A stretch of DNA of 64,000 nucleotides. Origin: an uncultured Lachnospiraceae bacterium (GTDB lineage Bacteria; Bacillota; Clostridia; Lachnospirales; Lachnospiraceae). Positions 31,229-41,637 of this stretch are shown here, piece by piece. The stretch covers positions 1-64,000 of the forward strand of contig CACWQH010000003.1 of assembly GCA_902762955.1 (NCBI GenBank). Reading direction: 5' to 3'. Under the pieces are notes generated by a model, which did no database searches, was not told the DNA's origin, and was given only the letters and a program-made list of their open reading frames with translations. Both the position numbers and the translations under genes were made by a program. Position 1 is the stretch's first letter. Every line of letters begins with the position of its first letter.

Positions 31229-34200
31229 ATGAATTTCAAAGACAAATTAATTAAAAGGTTAGTTGATGTCGGTAAAAAACATAGGATACTGGTTTATCCT
31301 ATGCTTGTTCTTGTTGCAATTATAAGTGCAATTTCCCATGCAATATATTGGGGAAAGGGGAACGGCAGGAAGCTTGTTGCTTCTGTGGTTATAGTTGCGC
31401 TCTTAATTACCCAGTCTCTTTTCCTCACTTCATCTGCGGATACAAGCGAAAATGATCCGGTCGTCGGAACAGAACAGGAAGAAGGAACGGAAGTAGGAGT
31501 TGAACCTCAGGAAGACAATACAGATGGAAATCCATCAGATATAAATGCTGCGGATGGAAGTACTGATGATGGTGCAACTTCGGATGGAAACGTTGATGAC
31601 GGAATATCTGCAGATGTAAATACAGAAAATGTAAATTCAAATGGTGAAGAAACACTAAATCAGGCTTCTTCAAATGAATCTGATGGTGATGATGAAATTA
31701 TTGATGACAATAACCTTCTTGGTGATGGTGAGAGTTCTGAATTACAAAATATTAACTATTATATTGTATATACAGACGCTACAGGTTCTAAAGTAACCAA
31801 TATGATTACCAGTTCGGCAATTGATGAAAACGGAACAGCAACCGTTTTGAGTGGCGATGAAGTAGTATCGGACTGGTCCGGATATGCGGGAACCGGAGCA
31901 TTTTCGGTAGAGGGACCATATTTACATAGCACCGGAACTGCAATTTCGGGAAATGATGTAAATGCATGGGCAGATGACAAAGAAATAGAAGGTAATGTTG
32001 TAAAGCTGTATTATAATGTATCAAGAACAAGCTATACAATAACCATAGATGGAAATGGCGGAACAGCAGGTGAAAGCTCGACAGTTACAAGAACAGTTAA
32101 TACTACAACAGGGGCAGTTGATGAAATTGTAAGCTATACTCCGGAAGAAGAAGGGTATGGATTTAAAAAGACGGGTTATATATATAAAGGTGTAGGTACA
32201 AGCCCTATTGATGTATCCCTTTCAAATCTTACATTATACGCCCAGTGGGAGGGGCAGCCTTATACTGTTATATATAATACTATTGATCCAAGATATGCTG
32301 ATAAAATAGATGATAATGGTGAAACTTCGATTCAGAAGGAATATAAGTTTGGTGATTCTGTTGATCCTTTGACGGATTCCGATATTAAAGCAACAAGTGC
32401 CGGATATGTATTGGATGGATGGAAAGATACAGATGGAGTCTTTTACAGTAAAGGTATCACACTTGCCAATAATGAGTTGGCAATACAGGATACGGAAAGT
32501 GAAAGTGGTATTTCATCAACCGGTAAGACTCTTACAGCAGTATGGAAGTACAGAGACGTTAACCTTAGCTTTAGTGATGGTTCTAAAACAATTACCGCAC
32601 AGTATGGTGACACAATTGATCAGAGTATTGTGACTATATATGCGGATGAAACAGCAGGAAATAATAATTTTTCATATACAATGGCTGATGCCAGTAGTTC
32701 TGCACTTGAAGGCTTAGGTATCAGTGTTCAGGTAACCCAAACAGGCGGAAATGTTACAGGATTTAAATTAAGCGGTACTCTTAGTGATATAGACGAAGAA
32801 GGAGTTTCTATAGTAATTACCATTTCTGATTCAAATAAAGCAGAAGGTGATACTTCAGGCGCTATGACTCAGACCCTTACTCTTATATCAAATAAGAGAC
32901 AGGTTACTATGGATCCGTCTACTGTAAAGGATGCTACAGGTAATCCGATTGAGAAAAATTATAATGGATTGACATCCATATCTACATCGGGAACATGTGA
33001 TGTTCTTAACAAGGTCGGAAGTGATAAAGTTAATGTTACTTTTGCTCAGGCGGCAGAACTTTATGATCCGAATGTCGGAACAGGAAAACCTGTTATTTTA
33101 AGTAATGTTAATCTTGCGGGAGATGATGCAGGAAAATATGTATTGTACAATAACAGTGCTCCTGTAGCAGCAAATGCATCTGTTACCTTGGACGGTGTCG
33201 CAACGGTTAATGCAAGTGGTGTTCCGGTTACAATCAGATTGGCAGATGATTCTGCAAGTACACTTTTTGGCGCGGCTACACCTGTATACACACTTGAAAT
33301 AACTGATACAAGCAAGTTGTCATCAGAGGACGCAACCATCTATGCAGGATGTTCCACAGATTCTGAAAGGGAGTCCTTTATAGCAAGCAAGATGGGCTTT
33401 TCCGGTTGGAGCTGTGCAAGAACTATATACAGCCCGGTTAAGTCGTATGATATAACACCGGTATTTAGTACCGGCGGTACATACAATTATACTGCAAATG
33501 TTTCTCCATCTAAGGAAACCTTTACTGTAACAAGAGATAGTGGAGAAGGACATTATGAATTTGACAGAGATGCTGTAAATGGAATTTATCCGGGACTGAA
33601 TATCACTGCTACATCCGGTTATGATAAAGTTAGAATCGTAACTGATGGTGATATATCAGAAGGTGCTGATAAGGGAACGGTTGAAGGTAAGTTTAAAACT
33701 TCGGTAAATGTTCCGGATGGAAAAAATCAGACAATTCAGCTTCAGATGCTTAATTCTGCGACAGGCGCTATAACTGAGATAGTAACACTTACAGGAATAA
33801 GCGTTGATTCCAGTTGCCCTGAACTTAAGAGCTTTTCAGTTACACCTAATAAAACATTGATTAATGAACCGATATTCAATGGAATACCATTTGGAGCATA
33901 TTACCATACTCAGACGGTAGAAGGTTCCAATGTTGAGAGTGTAAGTATAAATTTTGTATATTCATCAAAGGATAGTGATTGTAAGACACTTTATTATACC
34001 TTTACTGATGAAAATGGAAATGAATTAACAAGCGGTTCAAAGCAGATGACCAAAAATGCAGCGGGTGATTATGAAGCATCCATGACCATTGGTACAGGTG
34101 TATACGGTAAGCTTAGTGTATATGCTGTAAATGAGCCTGGAATTAGTTCGGCTATAAGCTATATAAGACTCAATGACTCACTGACAAAGATGGATAATTA

Positions 34201-37096
34201 CTATGAGTGGATGGTTGAAAACAGTATAACAAGTTCAGACATTGTTGTTACAGATTCCGATGGTGCTGCAGCTTCATTGAATTCTGTGTGGTATAACAGT
34301 TTGACATACAGTACTGCTGCAACTGATAATGAAAGTGGATTACAGAAGATTGATTGGCATATATCAGGACCTTCGGGAAATGTTTCTCATGAAGAGAATG
34401 CAGGATATGAGCTTGCAAGTTCAAAGACAGAATACGGAAAGGTTATAAGCTATACCTTCTCAGGAAAGCTTGATTCGGAGGAACTTGCGGCAGGTAGCTA
34501 TTATGTATCCGGAACATTATATGACAATGCAGGAAATAGTATTGAGCTTTCTAGCAAAGGTCCGTATCTTCTTGATTGTAAAAAGCCTGTTATTATTGAT
34601 AATACAAGCTATTCACCGAGTGGATATGATAATACCATAAACTTTACTTTTACAGCAACAGAGGGCGAAGATGAAAGTGGTATTGCAACAGTAAAATTAT
34701 ATAAGATAGAAGGTTCTGAAAAGAAAGAGCTTAAGAGCTGGGGAGATGAACCGAGTTATTCATATGAGATTACCGAAAATGGTACATACCAGATTGAAGC
34801 AACCGACATAGCAGGAAATGTAAATGATTCATTTACAAAGACTATAACCAATTTATCAACGGTTGTTCCTGATACTCCTGTCATTACTGTTGATGGTGAA
34901 AAGGGCAATGATCCTTGGTACATAACAAGTAGTCCTAAGGTTAATATTAAATCACAGACTCAGACCTCTGATGGTGTGCATGTTACAACATATTACAGTA
35001 TAGCTAAGGAAGGCACTACCAATAACGGAACAACCAATGGCAATGGTGATTATACTTTTGATTTGACAGACAGAGGAGAAATAACTATCACTGCATGGAG
35101 TATGAGTGATTCAGGTATAAAGAGTGAAGAGGCTAAGAAGACGGTTTATGTCGATACAGAAAAACCGGATTTGTTTATAACTGAATCTTCAGCAGATGAA
35201 TCAGGTAATTTGACGATTAACTTTAAGGTTACTGATACATTAAGTGGTGTAAATACCTCAAAGATATTTATAAATGGAAAACTGGCAGATGTTACAAATA
35301 ATGATGGAGTTATAAGCGGAAGCTTTTCAGCAAGCAGTGCATCATCATTTGAGATAACAGCAGAGGATATTGCCGGAAATAAAGCTGATACACTTAAGTT
35401 TGTTCCAATGGGACTTGAAGTTAGTCCTGTTATGGATATCGAAGATACATCAGCATACCTCACTGCTCAGGTTGTTAAGGGTACATATGATATAGCAGAG
35501 TGTTATATCCAGTACAAGAAATCAACGGCATCCACTTATGAGACTGCACTTGCCAACAAATATGATAATGAAAGAGGTAAGCAGATTGATTATACATTCA
35601 AAAATCTTACTCCGGATACAGTATATGATTATAAGGTGTATGCATCTACACTTACTTCAAAGGAAGTAAAGACCTATGAGGGTAGCTTCAGAACCAGCAG
35701 TAAACAATCGACGGGAGTTGTATATGGTTCTGCTTCCTATGATTCAAATCTTGCCGATGGTTCAAAAACATATCCGATATATGTAGCTCTTTATAGTGGT
35801 AATACATATATCAAGTCTGCAAAGATTGATTCTGCAGATGATAATGATTATAAGTTTACTGATATAGCAGACGGATCTTATAGAGTTGTAGCAACAAATG
35901 GCGTTCTTTCAAAGGAAACCTCAGTTACTCTTGAAAAAGGAACAGTAACATATCCATCAACATATGCAGCTGATGGCGGAATAAACTTAGTACTTAGCGG
36001 CCTAAGCACAGAGGTTGTTCTTCAGGATGACACAGTTGCACTTACTGTTGACGGTCTCGAGAAGATTTATAATACCGGCTTATATAACGGAAATGTTACA
36101 CCTGCTGATATGGAGGTAGTTCGTCAGGGCGGTACAATCAAGATAACACTTTATGCAAGCTATATGGATGTAAGCAGCGTATCAGATACTACTGAAACAA
36201 TATTTGAGGACAGACTTGGAAATGAAGCAGTTATAGAAAGATACATAAACATCGAGGTTGTTAAGGAAGTTAGAAATACAGAGGGTGAACTTGTAAACGG
36301 AACACCTTCAAACATTACAACACTTGCCGAGCCTGTTACATTATCCTTCCCGCTTGGAAGTCTTGCAGGACAGAATATACATGTTGCATCACTTCATGGT
36401 TCAGGTTCGGATTACTCATTTAAGTCTTGGGTAAATGGAAGTGAAGCAGTACTTAGTACAAACTTTATTACAATAACAACTGACAGATTCTCAGTATATG
36501 CACTTTACAGATACGAAGTAAAGGATATATATTATACAGTTAAGTGGCTTGATGGTGATGGAAATGTAATGAAGACAGAAACCGTAAAGAGCGGCGAGTC
36601 GGCAACACCTCCAACCGCAACGCCTACCAAGAAGGAAACAGACAAGTACACTTATGCATTTGAAGGCTGGGATACAGATTATTCAGCGATCACAGGTGAT
36701 ACAATTATTTCTGCATGGTTTACCGCAAATAAAAAAGTTGATGATACAGATAACAAAAACGGCAATAACAACGGAAATGGAGATAATAACGGCGGAAACA
36801 CTGACAACGGAAATAACAATAACAACAATAACAACAGTGGCAGTGGAAACAAGAATAATGATAACGGAAATAAGACCAACCCTACACCTACTACTGTAAA
36901 TCCTGGTACATCAACCACACCGTCAGGTGATGGAGCAGGTGATATAAGTACATCACCTGTAAGATATACTTATATGGGTTCTGCATCTTCACCTAAGACA
37001 GGAGATGCAACACCGATAGCAGTTGTTATGGTAGTTATGCTTACATCAGCTGCCGGAATGGTTGTTCTTAGAAAAAAGGCTAAGGAGAACGAATAA
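31229..37096 (+). CDS. Giant sortase-type cell-surface protein with InlB-type repeats
   Basis: Exported protein of 1955 residues. The N-terminus has two hydrophobic segments (about residues 20-38 and 49-68), the second ending at SSADTSEND as a likely signal cleavage zone. It continues with a Thr/Asp/Gly-rich acidic linker to residue 170. InlB/Listeria-Bacteroides-type repeats follow at about 265-345 and 350-450 (YAQWEG, LTAVWKY) and again at 1770-1835 (FEGWDTDYSAIT). The centre has many Ig-like or fibronectin-like beta domains (TATDNESG, EATDIAGN, TAEDIAGN). Near the end, an Asn/Gly/Asp spacer leads to SPKTGD (S1921-D1926), a membrane helix and a KKAKENE tail. That is a sorting signal with S in place of L. 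Probable adhesin or matrix protein; no enzymatic domain is seen. Confidence 0.88.
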   Translation: MNFKDKLIKRLVDVGKKHRILVYPMLVLVAIISAISHAIYWGKGNGRKLVASVVIVALLITQSLFLTSSADTSENDPVVGTEQEEGTEVGVEPQEDNTDGNPSDINAADGSTDDGATSDGNVDDGISADVNTENVNSNGEETLNQASSNESDGDDEIIDDNNLLGDGESSELQNINYYIVYTDATGSKVTNMITSSAIDENGTATVLSGDEVVSDWSGYAGTGAFSVEGPYLHSTGTAISGNDVNAWADDKEIEGNVVKLYYNVSRTSYTITIDGNGGTAGESSTVTRTVNTTTGAVDEIVSYTPEEEGYGFKKTGYIYKGVGTSPIDVSLSNLTLYAQWEGQPYTVIYNTIDPRYADKIDDNGETSIQKEYKFGDSVDPLTDSDIKATSAGYVLDGWKDTDGVFYSKGITLANNELAIQDTESESGISSTGKTLTAVWKYRDVNLSFSDGSKTITAQYGDTIDQSIVTIYADETAGNNNFSYTMADASSSALEGLGISVQVTQTGGNVTGFKLSGTLSDIDEEGVSIVITISDSNKAEGDTSGAMTQTLTLISNKRQVTMDPSTVKDATGNPIEKNYNGLTSISTSGTCDVLNKVGSDKVNVTFAQAAELYDPNVGTGKPVILSNVNLAGDDAGKYVLYNNSAPVAANASVTLDGVATVNASGVPVTIRLADDSASTLFGAATPVYTLEITDTSKLSSEDATIYAGCSTDSERESFIASKMGFSGWSCARTIYSPVKSYDITPVFSTGGTYNYTANVSPSKETFTVTRDSGEGHYEFDRDAVNGIYPGLNITATSGYDKVRIVTDGDISEGADKGTVEGKFKTSVNVPDGKNQTIQLQMLNSATGAITEIVTLTGISVDSSCPELKSFSVTPNKTLINEPIFNGIPFGAYYHTQTVEGSNVESVSINFVYSSKDSDCKTLYYTFTDENGNELTSGSKQMTKNAAGDYEASMTIGTGVYGKLSVYAVNEPGISSAISYIRLNDSLTKMDNYYEWMVENSITSSDIVVTDSDGAAASLNSVWYNSLTYSTAATDNESGLQKIDWHISGPSGNVSHEENAGYELASSKTEYGKVISYTFSGKLDSEELAAGSYYVSGTLYDNAGNSIELSSKGPYLLDCKKPVIIDNTSYSPSGYDNTINFTFTATEGEDESGIATVKLYKIEGSEKKELKSWGDEPSYSYEITENGTYQIEATDIAGNVNDSFTKTITNLSTVVPDTPVITVDGEKGNDPWYITSSPKVNIKSQTQTSDGVHVTTYYSIAKEGTTNNGTTNGNGDYTFDLTDRGEITITAWSMSDSGIKSEEAKKTVYVDTEKPDLFITESSADESGNLTINFKVTDTLSGVNTSKIFINGKLADVTNNDGVISGSFSASSASSFEITAEDIAGNKADTLKFVPMGLEVSPVMDIEDTSAYLTAQVVKGTYDIAECYIQYKKSTASTYETALANKYDNERGKQIDYTFKNLTPDTVYDYKVYASTLTSKEVKTYEGSFRTSSKQSTGVVYGSASYDSNLADGSKTYPIYVALYSGNTYIKSAKIDSADDNDYKFTDIADGSYRVVATNGVLSKETSVTLEKGTVTYPSTYAADGGINLVLSGLSTEVVLQDDTVALTVDGLEKIYNTGLYNGNVTPADMEVVRQGGTIKITLYASYMDVSSVSDTTETIFEDRLGNEAVIERYINIEVVKEVRNTEGELVNGTPSNITTLAEPVTLSFPLGSLAGQNIHVASLHGSGSDYSFKSWVNGSEAVLSTNFITITTDRFSVYALYRYEVKDIYYTVKWLDGDGNVMKTETVKSGESATPPTATPTKKETDKYTYAFEGWDTDYSAITGDTIISAWFTANKKVDDTDNKNGNNNGNGDNNGGNTDNGNNNNNNNNSGSGNKNNDNGNKTNPTPTTVNPGTSTTPSGDGAGDISTSPVRYTYMGSASSPKTGDATPIAVVMVVMLTSAAGMVVLRKKAKENE

Positions 37097-37160
37097 AATA
37101 ATTTAATTAAAAAGTTATAACATATTAAATATCAATATTTGATATTGGAATTATGATTAA

Positions 37161-37206
37161 ATATAGCCGGTAGATTATTTCCATAATTTACCGGTTATAT
37201 TTTTTG
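37161..37206 (+). terminator. Terminator of the surface protein gene
   Basis: ATATAgCCGGTAgATTAT (37161-37178) pairs with ATAATtTACCGGtTATAT (37183-37200) around TTCC, then T5 follows. Confidence 0.85.
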
Positions 37207-37270
37207 TTATCGGAATAATAATATACCTAAGACAACAAAATGTCTTTTAAATAAACGGAGGTATGTTATT

Positions 37271-37480
37271 ATGACAAATTCAAATTCAAACAGCTATGCA
37301 AGTGGTGCAGAAGCTAAGGATGCTATGAACAGATTTAAGATGGAAGTTGCTAACGAGCTTGGTGTAAACCTCAAGCAGGGTTACAACGGAGATTTAACTT
37401 CTCGTGAGTCAGGTTCAATCGGTGGCGAGATGGTTAGACAGATGATCAAGAAGCAGGAGCAGCAGATGTCAGGTAAGTAG
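37271..37480 (+). CDS. Alpha/beta-type small acid-soluble spore protein
   Basis: SASPs coat spore DNA and protect it from UV and heat. The 69-residue protein shows the two conserved blocks, KMEVANELGV near residue 23 and GYNGDLTSRESGSIGGEMVRQMI near 38-60. The block around EVANELG contains the place where the germination protease cuts in this family. It is Asn/Ser rich at the start. A strong GGAGG precedes the ATG; a sigma-F/G promoter could not be pinned down by eye. Its presence says the lineage has, or had, sporulation ability. Confidence 0.93.
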   Translation: MTNSNSNSYASGAEAKDAMNRFKMEVANELGVNLKQGYNGDLTSRESGSIGGEMVRQMIKKQEQQMSGK

Positions 37481-37526
37481 TTACCGGACAAGCAGTTATT
37501 TTGATATAATTGTAAAAGCTGTTACT

Positions 37527-37580
37527 AAAGGTCTGTTTATATATGTTAATGCATAATATATAAACAGACCTTATTTTTTT
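37527..37580 (+). terminator. Terminator after the spore protein gene
   Basis: AAGGTCTGTTTATATAT (37528-37544) pairs perfectly with ATATATAAACAGACCTT (37556-37572), followed by ATTTTTTT. Confidence 0.93.
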
Positions 37581-37614
37581 GCAAAAAAAGAGACCTTATT
37601 TTTTATTAAAAATA

Positions 37615-37643
37615 TGGACGAAAAATATTTCTTGTGTTATAAT
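37615..37643 (+). promoter_or_regulatory. Promoter of tig
   Basis: TGGACG (37615-37620) and TATAAT (37638-37643) are 17 bp apart, with TGT extending the -10. Likely drives tig and perhaps clpP-clpX. Confidence 0.65.
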
Positions 37644-37687
37644 CTGATGAATAGTGTGTATTTATGCAACATAAGGAGGAAGAACAA

Positions 37688-38974
37688 ATGAGTTTATCAG
37701 TAGAAAAATTAGAAGGAAGTATGGCCAAGCTTACCATAGAAGTACCGGCTGAGGAGTTTGTAAAGGCAACAACAACTGCATACAATAAGCAGAAGAGCAA
37801 ATTTTCAGTACCGGGCTTTAGAAAGGGTAAGGTTCCTCAGGCATTTATCGAGAAGATGTATGGACCTGAAATCTTTTATGAGGATGCTGCCAATGCACTT
37901 ATAAATGAGTATTATCCAAAGGAAGTTGAAGCATGTGAGGAAGAAATTACTTCAAATCCTGAGATAGATGTTGAACAGATTGAGAAGGGCAAGCCTTTCA
38001 TATTTACAGCACTTGTTGCAGTTAAGCCTGAGATTAAGCTTGGTGAATACAAGGGAATTGAAATTGAAAAGGTTGATACAGAGGTTTCTGAAGATGAGAT
38101 TATGGCTGAAATTCTTAAGGCACAGAAAGAAAACTCACGTTCAGTACCTGTAGAGGACAGAGCTGCAAAGCTTGATGATGAGGTTACTATTAACTTTGAC
38201 GGATATATGAATGATGAACCGTTTGAAGGCGGTAAGGGTGAGAACTACAAGCTTACTCTTGGTTCACATACCTTTATCGAAGGCTTTGAGGATCAGATTG
38301 TTGGTAAGAACATCGGAGATAAGTTTGATGTAAATGTAACCTTCCCTGAGGATTATCAGGCTGCTGACCTTGCCGGAAAGCCTGCTGTATTTAAGTGTGA
38401 GCTTCTTGGAATCAATGCTATCGAGCTTCCTGAGTTAGACGACGAATTTGCAGGTGAGGTATCAGAATTCGATACATTTGATGAATACAAGGAAGACACT
38501 AAGAAGATGCTTCAGGCTAAGAAGGAAAGAAGCGCAAAGACAGAGAAGGAAAACAAGCTTGTTGATAAGATTGCTGAGAACTCAGAGGTTGAGATTCCTG
38601 AGGCTATGATTAAGTACAATCAGGAGCAGATGTTTGATGAGACTGCACAGAGCATGATGTATCAGGGACTCAATATCGAGCAGTATCTTAAGCTTACAGG
38701 TACTACAAAGGAAGAGCTTATGGAGAGAATTAAGCCGGATGCTATCGCAAGAATTAAAGCCGGTCTTGTTCTTGATGCAGTTGTAGAGGCTGAGAAGATT
38801 GTTCCAACTGAAGAGGCTATTGATGAAGAGATTAAGAGAATGGCTGAGAACTATCAGATGGAGGTTGACAAGCTTAAGGAATTAATGGGCGATAAGGAGA
38901 TGGATACTCTTAAGCGCGATATAGCAGCTAAGGAGGCTCTTAAGCTTATCGTAGATAATTGTAAGGAAGTTTAA
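37688..38974 (+). CDS. tig: Trigger factor
   Basis: Ribosome-bound chaperone and peptidyl-prolyl isomerase. The 428-residue protein has the ribosome-binding signature FRKGKVPQAFIEKMYG near residue 44 (family GFRKGK at 43-48), a FKBP-like middle domain (DDEVTINFDGYMNDEPFEGGK), and a helical C-terminal cradle. The ATG at 37688 follows GGAGGAAG; an in-frame ATG 24 bp upstream has none. It precedes clpP and clpX by short gaps, an arrangement conserved in many bacteria. Confidence 0.96.
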   Translation: MSLSVEKLEGSMAKLTIEVPAEEFVKATTTAYNKQKSKFSVPGFRKGKVPQAFIEKMYGPEIFYEDAANALINEYYPKEVEACEEEITSNPEIDVEQIEKGKPFIFTALVAVKPEIKLGEYKGIEIEKVDTEVSEDEIMAEILKAQKENSRSVPVEDRAAKLDDEVTINFDGYMNDEPFEGGKGENYKLTLGSHTFIEGFEDQIVGKNIGDKFDVNVTFPEDYQAADLAGKPAVFKCELLGINAIELPELDDEFAGEVSEFDTFDEYKEDTKKMLQAKKERSAKTEKENKLVDKIAENSEVEIPEAMIKYNQEQMFDETAQSMMYQGLNIEQYLKLTGTTKEELMERIKPDAIARIKAGLVLDAVVEAEKIVPTEEAIDEEIKRMAENYQMEVDKLKELMGDKEMDTLKRDIAAKEALKLIVDNCKEV

Positions 38975-39014
38975 TAACAGGCATATTATTTATTTCATTT
39001 AGGGAGGTAAAGTT

Positions 39015-39596
39015 ATGGCATTGGTACCTTATGTCATTGAGCAGACCAGCAGGGGCGAGCGCTCTTATGATATCTACTCAAGATTATTAAAGGAAAGAAT
39101 TATATTTTTAAGTGATGAAGTAAATGATCAGACAGCAAGTCTTGTAATTGCACAGCTTTTATTTCTTGAATCAGAGGATACAACTAAGGATATAAGCTTA
39201 TACATTAACAGCCCGGGCGGCTCAGTAAGTGCAGGACTTGGTATATATGATACAATGAAGTATATCAAGTGTGACGTATCAACCATCTGTGTTGGTATGG
39301 CTGCAAGTATGGGTGCATTTTTACTTGCCGGCGGTACAAAGGGAAAGAGATATGCTCTTCCTAATTCAGAGATTATGATTCACCAGCCTCTTGGCGGTAC
39401 AAAAGGTCAGGCAACTGATATAAAGATTCATGCTGATCATATTATCAGAACAAGAGCAAGACTCAATCAGATGTTAAGTGAAGCAACCGGAAAGCCGCTT
39501 GAAATTATTGAGCAGGATACTGAGAGAGATAATTTCTTAAGCGCTCAGGAAGCTTTGGATTACGGTTTGATTGATCATATTATGGAAAGTAGATAA
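39015..39596 (+). CDS. clpP: ATP-dependent Clp protease proteolytic subunit
   Basis: ClpP is the serine peptidase chamber of the Clp protease. The 193-residue protein has the complete triad S98 in GMAASMG, H123 in MIHQPLGG and D172 in TERDNF. GGGAGG precedes the ATG. It is followed by clpX 18 bp later, so both subunits should be made together. Confidence 0.97.
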   Translation: MALVPYVIEQTSRGERSYDIYSRLLKERIIFLSDEVNDQTASLVIAQLLFLESEDTTKDISLYINSPGGSVSAGLGIYDTMKYIKCDVSTICVGMAASMGAFLLAGGTKGKRYALPNSEIMIHQPLGGTKGQATDIKIHADHIIRTRARLNQMLSEATGKPLEIIEQDTERDNFLSAQEALDYGLIDHIMESR

Positions 39597-39614
39597 TTTT
39601 TAAAGAGGTGTCAT

Positions 39615-40907
39615 ATGGCAAGTCGTATTGACGATAGAAAAAAATTAAGATGTTCATTTTGCAATAAGAGTCAGGAACAGGTTAGAAAGCTCATTGCAGG
39701 TCCTAATGTTTACATATGCGATGAATGTATAGATATATGTTCAGAGATAATTCAGGACGAGTTTGACAATGAAACGATAGATACTGATATCAATCTTCTT
39801 ACCCCTAAGGAGATTAAGGATTTTCTTGATGACTATGTAATCGGACAGGAAACTGCCAAAAAGGTTCTTTCTGTAGCAGTTTATAATCATTACAAGAGAA
39901 TTCTTGCAGAAAAGGATTTTGATGTCGAGCTCCAGAAGAGTAATATAATCATGATCGGACCTACAGGTTCAGGTAAGACATATCTTGCACAGACACTTGC
40001 CAAGCTTTTAAATGTTCCGTTTGCTATAGCAGATGCGACTGCCCTTACTGAAGCCGGTTATGTAGGTGAGGACGTAGAAAACATCTTGCTTAAGCTTATA
40101 CAGGCTGCAGATTATGATATTGACAGAGCTCAGTATGGAATAATCTATATTGATGAAATTGATAAGATAACCAAGAAGTCTGAAAATGTATCGATTACCA
40201 GAGATGTATCAGGTGAGGGCGTTCAGCAGGCTTTACTTAAGATAATCGAAGGAACTGTGGCTTCTGTACCTCCTCAGGGCGGACGTAAGCATCCACAGCA
40301 GGAGTTCATACAGATAGATACTACCAACATATTATTTATTTGTGGCGGTGCCTTTGAGGGCATGGACAAGATTATTGAAAGCAGAATAGGTCAAAAGTCT
40401 ATCGGATTTAATGCTGACCTTAATCTTGATTATAAAGAAAATCCAAGTGAGATACTTAAGAAGGTCCTTCCTGAGGACTATGTAAAGTATGGACTCATAC
40501 CTGAGTTCGTAGGACGTGTACCTGTTTCGGTATCTCTTGATATGCTTGATGAGGACGCTTTGGTTAAGATTCTTTCAGAGCCGAAGAGTGCTATATGCAA
40601 GCAGTATATCAAGCTCTTTGAACTTGATGGTGTCGAGCTCGTATTTGAAGACGAAGCGTTAAGAGAGATAGCTAAAGAAGCTATGACAAGAAAAACCGGT
40701 GCCAGAGGCTTAAGAGCTATCATTGAAAAGGCAATTACTGATCTTATGTATGAGATACCTTCAGATGAATACATTACAAAATGTATTATCACAAAGGATG
40801 TTGTGGCTGAAGGTGCAGAACCTATCATTACATACTCTGATGAGCCAAGAACCAAAAAGGCTAACTTCAGACGACATGTAAGACATAGTACAGATAGCAT
40901 CGCATAA
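39615..40907 (+). CDS. clpX: ATP-dependent Clp protease ATP-binding subunit ClpX
   Basis: ClpX is the AAA+ unfoldase that feeds ClpP. The 430-residue protein has an N-terminal zinc-binding domain (C13, C16, C35, C38), Walker A GPTGSGKT, Walker [10 protein letters not shown], the pore loop GYVGEDVE and the sensor-2/lid [12 protein letters not shown]. The IGF-type loop for ClpP docking reads IGF in KSIGFNADL. All normal for the family. Confidence 0.97.
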   Translation: MASRIDDRKKLRCSFCNKSQEQVRKLIAGPNVYICDECIDICSEIIQDEFDNETIDTDINLLTPKEIKDFLDDYVIGQETAKKVLSVAVYNHYKRILAEKDFDVELQKSNIIMIGPTGSGKTYLAQTLAKLLNVPFAIADATALTEAGYVGEDVENILLKLIQAADYDIDRAQYGIIYIDEIDKITKKSENVSITRDVSGEGVQQALLKIIEGTVASVPPQGGRKHPQQEFIQIDTTNILFICGGAFEGMDKIIESRIGQKSIGFNADLNLDYKENPSEILKKVLPEDYVKYGLIPEFVGRVPVSVSLDMLDEDALVKILSEPKSAICKQYIKLFELDGVELVFEDEALREIAKEAMTRKTGARGLRAIIEKAITDLMYEIPSDEYITKCIITKDVVAEGAEPIITYSDEPRTKKANFRRHVRHSTDSIA

Positions 40908-41019
40908 AAAAGTGTCACCGGGGGAACGGACCTCGGTGACACACTTTTTATGTATTATTCAACTGCATGTAAAAGTTTTTATATAAAAGTGTATCACCGA
41001 GAACCGTCCATGGTAACAC
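40908..41019. repeat. Pair of GTGTCACCG...CGGTGACAC hairpin repeats (REP-like)
   Basis: Copy A (40912-40942) is a hairpin with GTGTCACCG and CGGTGACAC arms around GGGGAACGGACCT; flanking A/T pairs and T5 make it a terminator for clpX. Copy B (40989-41019) has the same ends and the core ACCGAGAACCGTCC. Related copies lie at 49059-49108. The core ACCG(A/G)GAACCGTCC with GTGTCAC ends looks like a dispersed REP-type element. This family is my recognition, not a search result. Confidence 0.75.
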
Positions 41020-41053
41020 ATTTTTTTGTGAGGAAAAGAGAAGAGAGAAAGAA

Positions 41054-41635
41054 ATGGTTATTAAGAGTGCTGAACTGGAAACAGTTTGCGGAATTACAAG
41101 TAAATTACCGGACAATGAGCTGCCGGAGATAGCTTTTGCAGGAAAATCAAATGTTGGAAAGTCATCCCTGATAAATGGCCTTTTAAACAGAAAGTCACTT
41201 GCAAGAACATCGTCATCACCGGGAAAAACACAGACGATTAACTTTTATAATATCAATAAATCGCTATATTTTGTTGATCTTCCCGGATATGGCTATGCCA
41301 AGGTATCGCAGGAGATACGTAATAAGTGGGGCAAGATGATAGAAAGGTATCTTCATAAGTCTAATCAACTTAAGCTTGTATTTTTATTGGTTGACATAAG
41401 ACATGATCCCGGCGAAAATGACGTTACCATGTATAACTGGATAGTGGAAAATGGTTTTGAACCTGTAATTATCGCAACTAAGCTTGATAAAATAAAAAGA
41501 AGTCAGCTTTTAAAGAATCTGAAAGCAATCAGAGTAAAGCTTGGCATGAGTACAGAAGATACAATAATCCCATTTTCATCAGTAACCAAACAGGGCGTAG
41601 ATGAAATCTGGGAACTAATCAACAGCCGTATATGA
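41054..41635 (+). CDS. engB: Ribosome biogenesis GTP-binding protein YsxC/EngB
   Basis: Essential small GTPase needed for 50S subunit assembly. The 193-residue protein has G1 GKSNVGKSS, the G2-region SSSPGKTQTINFY, G3 DLPGYGYAKVS and G4 ATKLDKI, all canonical. It is the usual companion downstream of clpX. Here a REP-like pair lies in the 146-bp gap, so a separate promoter is possible. It converges with the DUF4364 gene, leaving 2 bp between the stops. Confidence 0.95.
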   Translation: MVIKSAELETVCGITSKLPDNELPEIAFAGKSNVGKSSLINGLLNRKSLARTSSSPGKTQTINFYNINKSLYFVDLPGYGYAKVSQEIRNKWGKMIERYLHKSNQLKLVFLLVDIRHDPGENDVTMYNWIVENGFEPVIIATKLDKIKRSQLLKNLKAIRVKLGMSTEDTIIPFSSVTKQGVDEIWELINSRI

Positions 41636-41637
41636 TA

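Noticed and set aside
36654..36918. Open frames of about 80 codons on both strands in the Asn/Gly spacer
   Set aside because: They result from the repeated AAC/AAT/GGA codons of the surface protein.
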